A stretch of DNA of 16,435 nucleotides from the NCBI GenBank assembly GCA_037382205.1, contig JARRQD010000063.1, positions 1 to 16,435 of the forward strand, written 5' to 3'. Positions 6,540 to 14,276 of this stretch are shown piece by piece; position 1 is the first letter of the stretch; each line of letters opens with the position of its first letter. The position numbers were made by a program, and so were the translations under genes. Below the pieces are notes generated by a model. It saw only the letters and a list, made by a program, of their open reading frames with translations. It made no database searches and was not told the origin of the DNA. This DNA is from Thiodiazotropha sp037382205 (GTDB lineage Bacteria; Pseudomonadota; Gammaproteobacteria; Chromatiales; Chromatiaceae).

Positions 6540-7382
6540 TTAGACGCGTGACAGGTCAAGCGCCTGATTATAGAGTTTATTTTTCTTTATCCCAGTAATA
6601 ATTGCTGCCAACGACACGGCTTGCTTGAGAGGTAGTTCCGCCAGCAGTGTGACCAGCATCTGCTCCACATCCACCTCAACCCGTGACTGAGATACAACAG
6701 TCGCCCCATCGATCAGAATGACAAACTCTCCCTTGCGCTGATCTTCCTGTTGCTGGAGGGTCTGCAGCAAAAATTCGAGATTTCCTCTGAGAAAAGTCTC
6801 ATAGGTCTTTGTCATTTCACGGGCAATTACTGCCTCCCTTTCGCTGCCAAAGACAGTCGTCATGTCTTGCAGGCTCTCCACAACCCGGTGGCTTGCTTCA
6901 TAAAAGATCAGGGTTGATCGCTCTGCGGCGAGCTCCTGTAACCACTTCAGCCGCTGTGAGTGGCTGCGTGGCGGAAAGCCGGCAAACAGAAATCGGTCGG
7001 TGGGCAGGCCGGCGGCTGAAAGCGCACAAGCCACGGCGCTGGCGCCGGGAATCGGCACAATCCGTCCTCCGGCCGCCGCGTACCCCCGCACCAAGGGGAA
7101 GCCAGGATCGCTGATCAACGGCGTTCCGGCGTCTGAGACCAGCGCGATGCTGGCTCCCCCGTTGAGTTCCGCTAATAGAGTCTCCATTTTTGCCCGTTCG
7201 TTGAACTGGTGCAGAGAGCGCATTGGCGTATCGATGGCATAATGCCGTAACAGAGGGCGGGTATGCCGGGTATCCTCAGCGGCAATGAAGTCGACCTGTT
7301 TGAGGGTTTCGACCGCCCTGGGGGTCAGATCATCAAGATTGCCGATTGGTGTTGCGACAACGTAAAGTACGCCCTTAGACAC
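6540..7382 (-). CDS. rsmI: 16S rRNA (cytidine(1402)-2'-O)-methyltransferase RsmI
   Basis: The 280-residue protein has the RsmI signature throughout. It has VVATPIGNLDDLTPRA at residues 8-23, AAEDTRHTRPLL at 34-45, VSDAGTPLISDPGFPLV at 82-98 (the SAM-binding SDAGTP loop), then PIPGASAV and FAGFPPRS. RsmI transfers a methyl group from S-adenosylmethionine to the ribose 2'-OH of C1402 in 16S rRNA, fine-tuning decoding at the ribosomal P site. It belongs to the tetrapyrrole-methylase-like (SPOUT-unrelated) fold. The start is GTG at 7382 with a GGGA Shine-Dalgarno about 7 bases upstream. It is divergent from lpoA, the same arrangement as yraL-yraM in E. coli. Confidence 0.96.
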   Translation of the reverse strand: MSKGVLYVVATPIGNLDDLTPRAVETLKQVDFIAAEDTRHTRPLLRHYAIDTPMRSLHQFNERAKMETLLAELNGGASIALVSDAGTPLISDPGFPLVRGYAAAGGRIVPIPGASAVACALSAAGLPTDRFLFAGFPPRSHSQRLKWLQELAAERSTLIFYEASHRVVESLQDMTTVFGSEREAVIAREMTKTYETFLRGNLEFLLQTLQQQEDQRKGEFVILIDGATVVSQSRVEVDVEQMLVTLLAELPLKQAVSLAAIITGIKKNKLYNQALDLSRV

Positions 7383-7555
7383 AAATATTCCCGGTTAACT
7401 GACACTGAAAGTCAGCGTTTTGTAAAAAATGATCGATTTGTAGGCCAATCCTGGCAGGCACACCCTGTTCAATTCAAGTCTGCGGTTGAAGCCCTGTTGG
7501 CAATCGATTATGTTGCCTGGTTGATTATACTGGATCCTGCTACAGATACTGAGTT
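7383..7555. promoter_or_regulatory. Divergent rsmI-lpoA promoter region
   Basis: These 173 bases lie between the divergent rsmI and lpoA genes. A CTGAC/GTCAG hairpin (about 7400-7416) followed by CGTTTT is visible on the plus strand. A TATACT (7526-7531) is a possible lpoA -10, but there is no convincing -35 at proper spacing. No RNA gene was recognised. Confidence 0.35.
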
Positions 7556-9559
7556 ATGCACATCATCCGCCACATTGCCCTGTTATTGATGTTTGTCCTG
7601 TTGTTGCAACAGGGCTGTACTACGGTCACCAAGGATTTCCAGCCTGTCCAGCAGATGTCTGCTGAGCTCAGGCTGCAGATCGACTCGCTGCTGGAGGATG
7701 AGGATTATGCGACCGCCGCGATGATCGTTGAAAACTATGCCATGGAGTCGGAGCCGCCATTTCGTGAGCAGTTGCTGCTGGAGGCGGTTGAATACTGGCT
7801 GAAAGCGAATGACTATGAACACAGCCTGACCCTGGTGAAGCAGATCCAGCCCTCGGAAACCGATAAGGATTTCAACCTCAAGTTGCGAATGTTACGGACA
7901 GAACTGGCGGTGCACCAGGGTGACATCGACCAGGCACTGGATCTGATGCAGCCGGAACCTGGCGCGGATGCACCGCTTGCGCTGCGTCAGTACTACCACC
8001 GCAACATGGCGGAAATCTTCCGCCTCTCCGGCAACCTGCTGGAGAGCGCCCGGGAACTCGATGTACTCGATCTGCTGATGGAAGAGGATCCGGAGCAACG
8101 CCTGGTGGTTCAGGAGCTGCTGGTACAGACCCTGACCACCATGACCGATACCGCACTGACCCTGCTCCAACCCCAACCCCCTTCCAATCTGATCGGCTGG
8201 ATGGAGCTGGCAAAAGTCATCAAGACACAGACCGCGGACCCGGAAGCGCTGAACAACAGTCTGGCTGAGTGGCGGGAGCGCTTCCCTGACCATCCGGCCA
8301 TGCAGACCCTGCTGGCAGGCATGCTTGAGCTACAGGGACTCAGCCCAGATGACCATATTGCGATCATGCTGCCGCGCAGCGGCCCCTACGCCAAAGTTGC
8401 CGCAGCGGTCAGGGATGGATTGATGGCCGCCTGGTATCAACAACCCCCGGAATATCGACCTAAGCTGCAGTTCTACGACAGCAGTGATTTGAAAAACACC
8501 CTCACCATCTATCAGCAGGCGATTCTCAATGGGGCACAGATGATCGTCGGCCCGCTGAACAAGGACGCGGTGAAAATGATCTCCAACCTGGAACTGCTCG
8601 ACATTCCGGTGCTGGCGCTCAATCAGGTGGAAAATGAGGAATACGAGATCAACCCCAACCTATTCCAGTTCGGTCTGGCGCCTGAGGATGAGGCGGAACA
8701 GGTTGCCGAACGCGCCTGGCTGGAAGGCCACAGATCGGCCCTGATACTCACGCCTCAAGGCGACTGGGGCGACCGGCTGGCAAGCAGCTTCCGTACCCAT
8801 TGGCTGACCCTGGGTGGCGAAGTTATGGAGAGCCAAATCTATCAGCCCAAGGAGAATGATTTTTCAGTGCCAATCCGCATGCTGCTGAACATTAACGAGA
8901 GTGAGGCACGGATCCGCTCACTGACCCGATTTTTGGGCCGAAAACTTCAGTCTGAACCACGCACACGCCAGGATGCGGATTTCATTTTTCTTGCTGCACG
9001 CCCGCAAAAGGCGAGGCAGATCCGTCCACAGCTGAAATTTTATCGCGCCGGCGATCTGCCCATTCTATCCACCTCCCATATCTACTCTGGAATCGAGCAG
9101 GCCGAGCTGGACCGGGATCTGGGCAAAATCAGTTTTGTCGACACTCCCTGGCTGCTTGAAGACAACCATGGGGGAGCTCTATCGCGTAAAAGCCTCGAAC
9201 GCTTCATGCCAGGGGTGAAAGGTCCCTATGCCAGGCTCTATGCGATGGGGATCGACAGCTACAATCTGCTCTCTCAACTGCTGGTTATGCAGGATCAGCC
9301 CGGCAGGCTCTACAACGGCAAGAGCGGCACCCTCTACCTGGATTCACAAAATCGGCTGCACCGGCTGTTGGCCTGGGCCGATATGGAGAGAGGCAAGGCG
9401 AGCATCATCGGTTATGCACCGCGCATCGAGATGCCACACAACAGCCAGCCACTCGATGATCTGGAGAGCAATCTAGATGATAACCGTTCAGAATCTCCCA
9501 AAGCGGGCCTGCCGCCGGTGACCAATCACGACCTCTCTCAACCCGCCGGCCACCGATGA
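7556..9559 (+). CDS. lpoA: LpoA, outer-membrane lipoprotein activator of PBP1A
   Basis: The 667-residue protein starts MHIIRHIALLLMFVLLLQQGC, a lipoprotein signal peptide with Cys21 as the acylation site. The -3 and -2 residues (QQ) are unusual for a lipobox. Residues of about 30-255 are helical repeats of TPR character (ATAAMIVENYAM, HQGDIDQALDLM). From about 265 a periplasmic-binding-protein-like fold begins (IAIMLPRSGPYAKVAAAVRDGLMAAW, then IVGPLNKDAVKMI), the LppC/LpoA domain. In the Gammaproteobacteria studied, LpoA reaches through the peptidoglycan from the outer membrane and stimulates the transpeptidase of PBP1A. It heads the yraMNOP-like block and its stop overlaps the yraN start by 4 bases. 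The last 40 residues are polar and low in complexity. The start has only a weak ribosome site. Confidence 0.94.
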   Translation: MHIIRHIALLLMFVLLLQQGCTTVTKDFQPVQQMSAELRLQIDSLLEDEDYATAAMIVENYAMESEPPFREQLLLEAVEYWLKANDYEHSLTLVKQIQPSETDKDFNLKLRMLRTELAVHQGDIDQALDLMQPEPGADAPLALRQYYHRNMAEIFRLSGNLLESARELDVLDLLMEEDPEQRLVVQELLVQTLTTMTDTALTLLQPQPPSNLIGWMELAKVIKTQTADPEALNNSLAEWRERFPDHPAMQTLLAGMLELQGLSPDDHIAIMLPRSGPYAKVAAAVRDGLMAAWYQQPPEYRPKLQFYDSSDLKNTLTIYQQAILNGAQMIVGPLNKDAVKMISNLELLDIPVLALNQVENEEYEINPNLFQFGLAPEDEAEQVAERAWLEGHRSALILTPQGDWGDRLASSFRTHWLTLGGEVMESQIYQPKENDFSVPIRMLLNINESEARIRSLTRFLGRKLQSEPRTRQDADFIFLAARPQKARQIRPQLKFYRAGDLPILSTSHIYSGIEQAELDRDLGKISFVDTPWLLEDNHGGALSRKSLERFMPGVKGPYARLYAMGIDSYNLLSQLLVMQDQPGRLYNGKSGTLYLDSQNRLHRLLAWADMERGKASIIGYAPRIEMPHNSQPLDDLESNLDDNRSESPKAGLPPVTNHDLSQPAGHR

Positions 9560-9912
9560 AAGCCGGCCATCTGCAGCAGGGAGAAGCCGCCGAGCAACAG
9601 GCCGCCGACTACTTGAGTCAGCGTGGGCTCAAGCTGGTAAGCCGTAACTTTCGCTGCAAAGTGGGCGAGATCGATCTGATCATGCGGGAGAAGCATGCCC
9701 TGGTATTCGTTGAAGTTCGTTATCGTCAGACGGATGATTTCGGCTCCGCTCTGGAGAGCATCACCCCGAGCAAACAGCGAAAGCTGTTGGCTGCCGCTAA
9801 CCTCTATCTGCAAAAACATCGTATCGACCAACCCTGCCGGTTCGATGTGGTGGCAATTAACGGTTCGGCGAACAAACGGATCAACTGGATTAAAAATGCC
9901 ATACAGAGTTAA
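9556..9912 (+). CDS. yraN: YraN family (UPF0102) putative nuclease-fold protein
   Basis: The protein of 118 residues shows the UPF0102 pattern: G9-E-x-A-E near the N-terminus, then RNFRCKVGEIDLI with Glu38 and Asp40, then VFVEVRYR (51-57) with Glu53. This E-x-D ... E-x-K/R arrangement is that of PD-(D/E)XK nuclease folds. Usually the last position is Lys; here the segment reads EVRYR. Family members are suggested to act as Holliday-junction-type resolvases, but the cellular role is poorly known. The ATG overlaps the lpoA stop (ATGA), so translation is probably coupled. The stop codon lies in a 12-bp inverted repeat (9908-9939). Confidence 0.93.
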   Translation: MKAGHLQQGEAAEQQAADYLSQRGLKLVSRNFRCKVGEIDLIMREKHALVFVEVRYRQTDDFGSALESITPSKQRKLLAAANLYLQKHRIDQPCRFDVVAINGSANKRINWIKNAIQS

Positions 9913-9939
9913 ACCTGAATCCGTTGGTTCAGGTTTAAC
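9908..9939 (+). repeat. Perfect 12-bp inverted repeat over the yraN stop codon
   Basis: GTTAAACCTGAA (9908-9919) and TTCAGGTTTAAC (9928-9939) are exact reverse complements with an 8-base loop. The yraN stop codon TAA (9910-9912) lies in the left arm. No T-run follows, so it is not a textbook terminator. It may slow transcription, protect the mRNA 3' end, or mark a protein-binding dyad. Confidence 0.8.
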
Positions 9940-10077
9940 AACAGCGACGCCGCCGGGCAGATTGTTCAATAAGTATTGAGTCCTCAGCTGAGCGGAATTG
10001 GAGGGTGCTGGGCAGAACAATTTATGAGACACTTGCCAGCGAATCCAGATAGACCCATCACCAGGCCTTATAGACCG

Positions 10078-10665
10078 ATGCTAGACCAAGAGCGCATCCA
10101 GACACTCTTCAATCAGAGCATACAGACCAAGATTGAAGCGCTACCACTTTTATCACAACCGATTGCCAATGCAGCCAGACTGATCTTCGACCGTCTGCTC
10201 GAGGGCAATAAAGTCTTAAGCTGTGGCAATGGCGGTTCGGCGGGTGATGCCCAACACTTCTCATCCGAGATGCTCAACCGCTACGAACGAGAGCGTCCGG
10301 GGCTACCGGCAATCGCTCTGACAACCGACAGCTCAACCGTCACCTCGATCAGCAACGACTACGATTTTTCGTTGATCTTCTCACGTCAGATTGAAGCCCT
10401 GGGACAACCCAACGACCTGTTGCTGGCAATCTCCACCAGTGGCAATTCGAGTAATGTGAATCACGCAGTACAATCGGCACACGAACGGGAGATGGGTGTG
10501 GTTGCCCTGAGCGGCAAAGATGGCGGTGAACTGGCGAAACTACTGGCCCCTGGAGATGTCGAAATCCGCGTTCCATCAACCGTGACTGCACGGATTCAGG
10601 AGGTACATCTTTTGATCATTCACTGTTTATGTGACCTGGTGGATCAGCAACTGCTCGGTGGTTGA
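10078..10665 (+). CDS. gmhA: Phosphoheptose isomerase GmhA / DiaA-type SIS domain protein
   Basis: The 195-residue protein has a SIS (sugar isomerase) domain with SCGNGGSAGDAQHFSSE at 48-64 and the phosphosugar loop STSGNSSN at 119-126. GmhA turns sedoheptulose 7-phosphate into D-glycero-heptose 7-phosphate, the first step toward LPS core heptose. The close relative DiaA instead promotes DnaA assembly at the origin. This protein keeps Glu64 and both His177 and His182 (QEVHLLIIH), positions tied to catalysis in GmhA, whereas E. coli DiaA has Ser and Asn at the first and last of these. It therefore looks catalytically competent, like the Pseudomonas gene at the same locus. Position after yraN matches diaA. 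ATG 10078 was chosen because MLDQERIQTLFNQSIQTK matches the family start; the upstream extension to 9976 has no family features. Confidence 0.9.
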   Translation: MLDQERIQTLFNQSIQTKIEALPLLSQPIANAARLIFDRLLEGNKVLSCGNGGSAGDAQHFSSEMLNRYERERPGLPAIALTTDSSTVTSISNDYDFSLIFSRQIEALGQPNDLLLAISTSGNSSNVNHAVQSAHEREMGVVALSGKDGGELAKLLAPGDVEIRVPSTVTARIQEVHLLIIHCLCDLVDQQLLGG

Positions 10666-10668
10666 TGG

Positions 10669-10687
10669 GGATGCCAATCCGTTTTTT
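10669..10687 (+). terminator. Weak candidate terminator after gmhA
   Basis: GGAT (10669-10672) pairs with ATCC (10677-10680) across a 4-base loop, and is followed by G and six T. The stem is short, so efficiency is doubtful, but it begins 3 bases after the stop codon. Confidence 0.35.
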
Positions 10688-10725
10688 CATCATCGCTATC
10701 CAAGGAACCTCAGATTCAAGCGGAT

Positions 10726-10798
10726 TTCGTCATCCCGGCGAATCCCGGGGACCAGAAAAATCAAACAGATGGATTCCGGCATTCAACAGCATGACGAC
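10726..10798. repeat. Degenerate dispersed palindromic repeat (CGTCATcCCGGcGAA type)
   Basis: The outer ends CGTCAT (10728-10733) and ATGACG (10791-10796) are inverted. Inside are CCCGGCGAATCCCGGGG and GGATTCCGGC. This composition is that of the short palindromic intergenic repeats found in many proteobacterial genomes, in which GTCAT-CCGG arms flank GGATTCC. This copy has drifted, since its inner arms pair poorly. It is likely non-autonomous and lies in the gmhA-dolP gap. Confidence 0.6.
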
Positions 10799-10878
10799 TT
10801 AATTTGAGGCTGCCAAACTTTGATTTCATTGATGCAAGTAACTTCAAGCAAGCGACAGATAACTTCAAGAGGAAACTC

Positions 10879-11460
10879 ATGCAGATAAAATTCTCAACCG
10901 CTCTCTACCTGCTCCTCACGGCATTGACCCTGCAGGGGTGTGCCGCGGCGATTGTCGGCGGTGCGGCCGCCACTGCGACCATCATCCACGACCGACGCAC
11001 AACCGGGGTAATCGTCGAGGATCAGAGCATTGAACTCAAGGCCTACGATCTGCTGAAGAAAGATCCTGAGATCAAAGAGCAGACCAGTATCGCAGTCACC
11101 AGCTACAACATGGTTGTACTGCTCACCGGACAAGCCGCCAATGAGCGCCTGCGACGCAAAGCAGAACAACTGACCGCCGGTGTTGAAAGGGTACGCCGGG
11201 TAGTCAACGAGATCGAGATCGGCAGCATCTCATCAATTGGTGAGGACAGCCGTGATGTTGCTCTGACCTCTGAGGTTAAACTGAAACTCTCTCGCGTCGA
11301 CATACCCGATTTCGATCCTCTGAGAGTCAAAGTGGTCACTGAACGAGGTACGGTATTTCTGCTCGGACTGATCACCAAGCAGGAGGGTGATGCGGTCACG
11401 GATGTGGTTCGTCATATCAGCGGCGTACGTCGAGTCGTGCGAGTCTTCGAGTACATCTGA
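10879..11460 (+). CDS. dolP: DolP/YraP-like BON-domain outer-membrane lipoprotein
   Basis: The 193-residue lipoprotein precursor MQIKFSTALYLLLTALTLQGC has Cys21 as lipid anchor and a good lipobox (LQGC). The small-residue stretch AAAIVGGAAATATIIHDRRTTG, seen after the cysteine in E. coli DolP, follows it here too. Two BON domains follow, at about 45-115 (ITSYNMVVLLTGQAAN-type core, here VTSYNMVVLLTGQ) and about 125-193 (VKVVTERGTVFLLGLIT). DolP binds anionic phospholipid in the outer membrane and supports barrel assembly and membrane integrity. GAGG lies about 5 bases before ATG 10879, which is preferred over a TTG at 10804. The gene closes the yraMNOP-like block, and a dehydrogenase gene starts one base after its stop. 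Confidence 0.93.
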   Translation: MQIKFSTALYLLLTALTLQGCAAAIVGGAAATATIIHDRRTTGVIVEDQSIELKAYDLLKKDPEIKEQTSIAVTSYNMVVLLTGQAANERLRRKAEQLTAGVERVRRVVNEIEIGSISSIGEDSRDVALTSEVKLKLSRVDIPDFDPLRVKVVTERGTVFLLGLITKQEGDAVTDVVRHISGVRRVVRVFEYI

Positions 11461-11461
11461 A

Positions 11462-12925
11462 TTGAACAAACAACTGCCCAAAGCGCTGCTCAAACAGCTC
11501 GCTGAGATTGTCGGCAAACATAACCTCTTTACCGATCCCGGGGACTGCCTGCCCTATGGCTATGACAACAGCCGCCTGCAGGCCACCCCTGAGGCGGTGG
11601 TCTTTGCTCAAGCGCACGAGCAGGTTGTTGGCATCGTGCAACTCTGCCATCAGCATCGCATTCCGCTGGTGACCCGAGGCAAGGGCACAGGCACAACCGG
11701 CGCCACCGTACCCCAGCGGGGTGGCATCGTTCTCTCCCTGGAACGCATGAATCGAATCCTGGAGATCGACCGGGACAACCGTCTGGCCCGGGTCGAGCCT
11801 GGGGTGACCAACAAAGCGCTGCAGACAGCGCTGCAAGAGCAGGGCTTTTTCTGGCCGCCGGATCCGACCAGTGCCGCCGTCTGCACCATTGGTGGAAATC
11901 TCGCCTATAACTCAGCTGGACCCAGAGCGGTGAAATATGGCACCCCCAGAGAGAGCACACTCGGACTGAAAGCGGTCACCGGCAGCGGGGAAACCCTCTC
12001 TACCGGGGTCAATACAACCAAGGGTGTGGTGGGCTACGATCTGACCAGGCTGATTATCGGTTCCGAAGGCACCCTGGCAGTGATCACCGAGGCTCGCCTC
12101 AAACTGACCCCACTGGCCGAGAGCAAAAGAACCCTGCAGGCCAGCTATCGGGACATCCAGTCGGCGGCAACGGCCGTCTCCGCCATCATGGGGCAATCGG
12201 TCATCCCCTGTGCCCTTGAGTTTATGGATAAAGCGGCGCTGGAGATGGTTCGGGAGTTTTCTGATTTGGCGCTGGATGGTTCGGTTGGCGCGCTGCTGAT
12301 GATCGAAGTTGACGGCGCAGAACACGCGATTGCCGATGAAGTCAACGCGGTCGCCAAGGCGGCCAGCGTGGACGGCCTGATCGATATTCATACCGCTGAG
12401 ACCCAACAGGAAGTGGCCAAGCTCTGGAAGACCCGTAAGGCGCTCTCCCCTGCACTGCGCAATATCGCACCGAAAAAGATCAATGAAGATGTGGTGGTGC
12501 CTGTCTCACGCATCCCCGAGCTGATCGATTCCCTGGAGAAGCTCTCTCAGGAGACCGGCATCACCATCGTTAACTTCGGCCATGCCGGCAATGGCAACAT
12601 CCATGTCAATCTGCTGCTCGATCCGGACGATCCACAACAGCTGGAGGCCGGTGAGCGGTGCCTGAACGCCCTCTTTAAGCTGGTGCTGGGACTGGGAGGC
12701 ACCCTCTCCGGGGAACATGGCATCGGTGTCGTCAAACGCCAGTTTGTCGATCAGGAGCTTGATCCGGTGGAGCTGAATTTGATGCGCAGTATCAAACAAC
12801 AGTTCGATCCACATTTATCAGTTCTGATCCCGCTGACGAGAGCAGTATCTGCAGCGCAGTCTCCTCAGAGACCTGGAACCGATCGAGGCAGAGAGGCGCT
12901 GAGAAAAGACCAATCACTAAACTGA
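11462..12925 (+). CDS. FAD-linked (D-2-hydroxyacid) dehydrogenase, GlcD/DLD family, with aberrant C-terminus
   Basis: The 487-residue protein matches the vanillyl-alcohol-oxidase flavoprotein family. The FAD-binding domain has RGKGTGTTG at about 71-79 and IGGNLAYNSAGPRAVKYG at about 142-159. The C-terminal FAD-oxidase domain has GHAGNGNIHVN at about 373 and SGEHGIG at 416-422. Members oxidise D-lactate, glycolate or other D-2-hydroxyacids to 2-oxoacids and pass electrons to quinone or cytochrome; the substrate is unclear. After QQFDPH (residue 451) the usual ending G-x-x-N-P-G-K is missing and 36 unrelated residues follow. No other frame restores the motif, so the 3' end looks rearranged. The start is probably TTG 11462, one base after the dolP stop. 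ATG 11390, inside dolP with AGGAGG nearby, is the alternative. Confidence 0.85.
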   Translation: MNKQLPKALLKQLAEIVGKHNLFTDPGDCLPYGYDNSRLQATPEAVVFAQAHEQVVGIVQLCHQHRIPLVTRGKGTGTTGATVPQRGGIVLSLERMNRILEIDRDNRLARVEPGVTNKALQTALQEQGFFWPPDPTSAAVCTIGGNLAYNSAGPRAVKYGTPRESTLGLKAVTGSGETLSTGVNTTKGVVGYDLTRLIIGSEGTLAVITEARLKLTPLAESKRTLQASYRDIQSAATAVSAIMGQSVIPCALEFMDKAALEMVREFSDLALDGSVGALLMIEVDGAEHAIADEVNAVAKAASVDGLIDIHTAETQQEVAKLWKTRKALSPALRNIAPKKINEDVVVPVSRIPELIDSLEKLSQETGITIVNFGHAGNGNIHVNLLLDPDDPQQLEAGERCLNALFKLVLGLGGTLSGEHGIGVVKRQFVDQELDPVELNLMRSIKQQFDPHLSVLIPLTRAVSAAQSPQRPGTDRGREALRKDQSLN

Positions 12926-13268
12926 TGGTGATAAGGATCGTTCTTTGCCACATACCCTGAGCACCTCGACTGGTGCAAGTAACCGATAGTTGATGGTTGT
13001 AAGGATATGGGATGGGGAATTTTTTCGCAGTGAAATATTCACATCTCAGCTGCGACTTAGTTCCACTGGCTGTTGACGATACTGGGGAACAGATTACCGA
13101 CCGCTATCAAAGTCATGAAAAAAGCCATGACAAACAACTTCATTCGCCGGATCGATCAACTCGTTATCGCGCTTTGCTGGCGATGGGGCGCGCAGGGAGT
13201 CAGACACCACAAAAGGGAGCGCCGACTCCTGTGTCCAGAGTGACTAACACCAGCAACCCCGTTGGTCG
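12926..13268. other. Gene-poor stretch between the dehydrogenase and the Crp-family gene
   Basis: I find no confident gene in these 343 bases. A GCACC/GGTGC hairpin lies at about 12961-12976. Two overlapping plus-strand frames exist: 13012-13275 (87 codons, low complexity) and 13115-13243 (42 codons). Neither has a clear ribosome site. The missing 3' part of the dehydrogenase is not recognisable here. On the minus strand a short GGAG/CTCC stem followed by CTTTTG (about 13208-13226) could weakly end crp-family transcription. Confidence 0.45.
13115..13243 (+). CDS. Possible 42-residue basic peptide (doubtful)
   Basis: The frame starts MKKAMTNNFIRRIDQLVIAL, continues CWRWGAQGVRHHKRERRLL and ends CPE. 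The mix of an amphipathic front (FIRRIDQLVIALCW) and a basic rear could be a real small protein. However, there is no Shine-Dalgarno before the ATG and a second long frame overlaps it. It is listed as a possibility only. Confidence 0.2.
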   Translation: MKKAMTNNFIRRIDQLVIALCWRWGAQGVRHHKRERRLLCPE

Positions 13269-13913
13269 TCAGTAACGAGCCGGCAGCTGCTTGTTGATCA
13301 CATATTGATTGTTGTCGGAGCTGATATAGCCCCCTTTCACAAGATCCTTGAAGATCCTGCAGACCATTTCACGGGAGGCTCCGATGCGATTGGCCAGCTC
13401 CTGCTGGGTAACATGCCCCTCAATCACCATTAGACCATCCCTCTCTTCAGCCAGGCTCAGCAAGGTTTTACTCAAGCGCCCGTAGACATCTGACAGGGCA
13501 AGACTCTTGACCTCATCAGTGAGTGCCCTGACCCGACCCACCATATCCTTCAACAGATGGATACAGATATTCGGATTGCCCAGCAGAACCTGATGGAAGG
13601 CCTGTTTGGACATGATCGCCACCGTCGTCTTCACGGTGGTCATGATTGAGGCGGATCTTTTGTAATCATCGATCAGCGAGAGCTCACCGAAATACTCGCC
13701 CTCCTCCTGATAATTGATGATCGCCTCTTTACCGTTTTCATCGTTCAGGTATACCTTAACCTTGCCACTCAAGATGACATACAGAGAATCGCTGTTGTCA
13801 CCTTCAGAGAGGATAATGGTATTACGTGGATAGCTCCTCCTGACCATACGCTGCTCGATGAGCGCAAGATCACTCGGTTCCATGCCGGCAAAAATGGAGA
13901 CATTTTCTATCAT
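13269..13913 (-). CDS. Crp/Fnr family transcriptional regulator
   Basis: The 214-residue protein has an N-terminal cyclic-nucleotide-binding barrel. Its phosphate-binding cassette FGELSLIDDYKRSAS (75-89) keeps the G-E-L and R-S pair that grip the cyclic phosphate in CRP. A long dimerisation helix (about 108-140) and a winged helix-turn-helix (HVTQQELANRIGASREMVCRIFKDLV, about 167-192) follow. The recognition helix reads S-R181-E182-M-V-C-R186, the same R-E-x-x-x-R spacing that E. coli CRP uses to read TGTGA. None of the N-terminal cysteines of FNR are present, so oxygen sensing through an iron-sulfur cluster is unlikely. The ligand is probably cAMP or cGMP. It faces a nucleotide cyclase gene across 363 bases. 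The start has only a weak ribosome site. Confidence 0.92.
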   Translation of the reverse strand: MIENVSIFAGMEPSDLALIEQRMVRRSYPRNTIILSEGDNSDSLYVILSGKVKVYLNDENGKEAIINYQEEGEYFGELSLIDDYKRSASIMTTVKTTVAIMSKQAFHQVLLGNPNICIHLLKDMVGRVRALTDEVKSLALSDVYGRLSKTLLSLAEERDGLMVIEGHVTQQELANRIGASREMVCRIFKDLVKGGYISSDNNQYVINKQLPARY

Positions 13914-14276
13914 GGTCTTATTATATTGTTTATTAGCTAAAGGTCATTTGCAGGGGCCGCTCTCCTTATCAACCCTCGCCATTTGCCACACTGTCCGGAA
14001 TTGCGCCGTTTTCTCCCTGCGCCTCTCCATGTTGTACACTGTGGATCAATCACCTTGAATACACATACAGCTGATCTGTGCCAGGTAAGGATCTGAAAAC
14101 ACATGTCAATTTAGAACGAGTGTAGACAGATCCTGATAAAACTTTAACAGAAATTAACAATTTCTACAGTGGTAAGTTTAACTGTATTAGACTTATGCAA
14201 GCTCTGATTGATCCATCATGCCGGTAAATGGTGGAATAATCGAATCCTCAGAAGCCGATCAACCAACAGGGGCGTT
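13914..14276. promoter_or_regulatory. Divergent control region between the Crp-family gene and the cyclase
   Basis: The 363 bases contain no gene. Visible elements are a perfect dyad AGAAATT-AAC-AATTTCT (14149-14165), a TGTG-N7-CACC element (14040-14054) that is one base short of the CRP spacing, and an AACTGTATTAG extended -10-like element (about 14181-14191) for the cyclase. None is certain. The large size and AT-rich middle suit regulated divergent transcription. Confidence 0.45.

Noticed and set aside
7878..8367. Several minus-strand frames opposite lpoA
   Set aside because: They overlap each other in different frames and have low-complexity translations.
11417..12814. Minus-strand frames opposite the FAD-linked dehydrogenase
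   Set aside because: The sense frame carries all the flavoprotein motifs; the antisense ones have none.
13012..13275. Plus-strand open frame of 87 codons before the Crp-family gene
   Set aside because: Low-complexity translation, no Shine-Dalgarno, and a 3' end overlapping the convergent regulator gene.
14040..14054. CRP-type operator TGTG...CACC
   Set aside because: The spacing is 7 rather than 8 bases and the right half is imperfect, so it is not called as a site.
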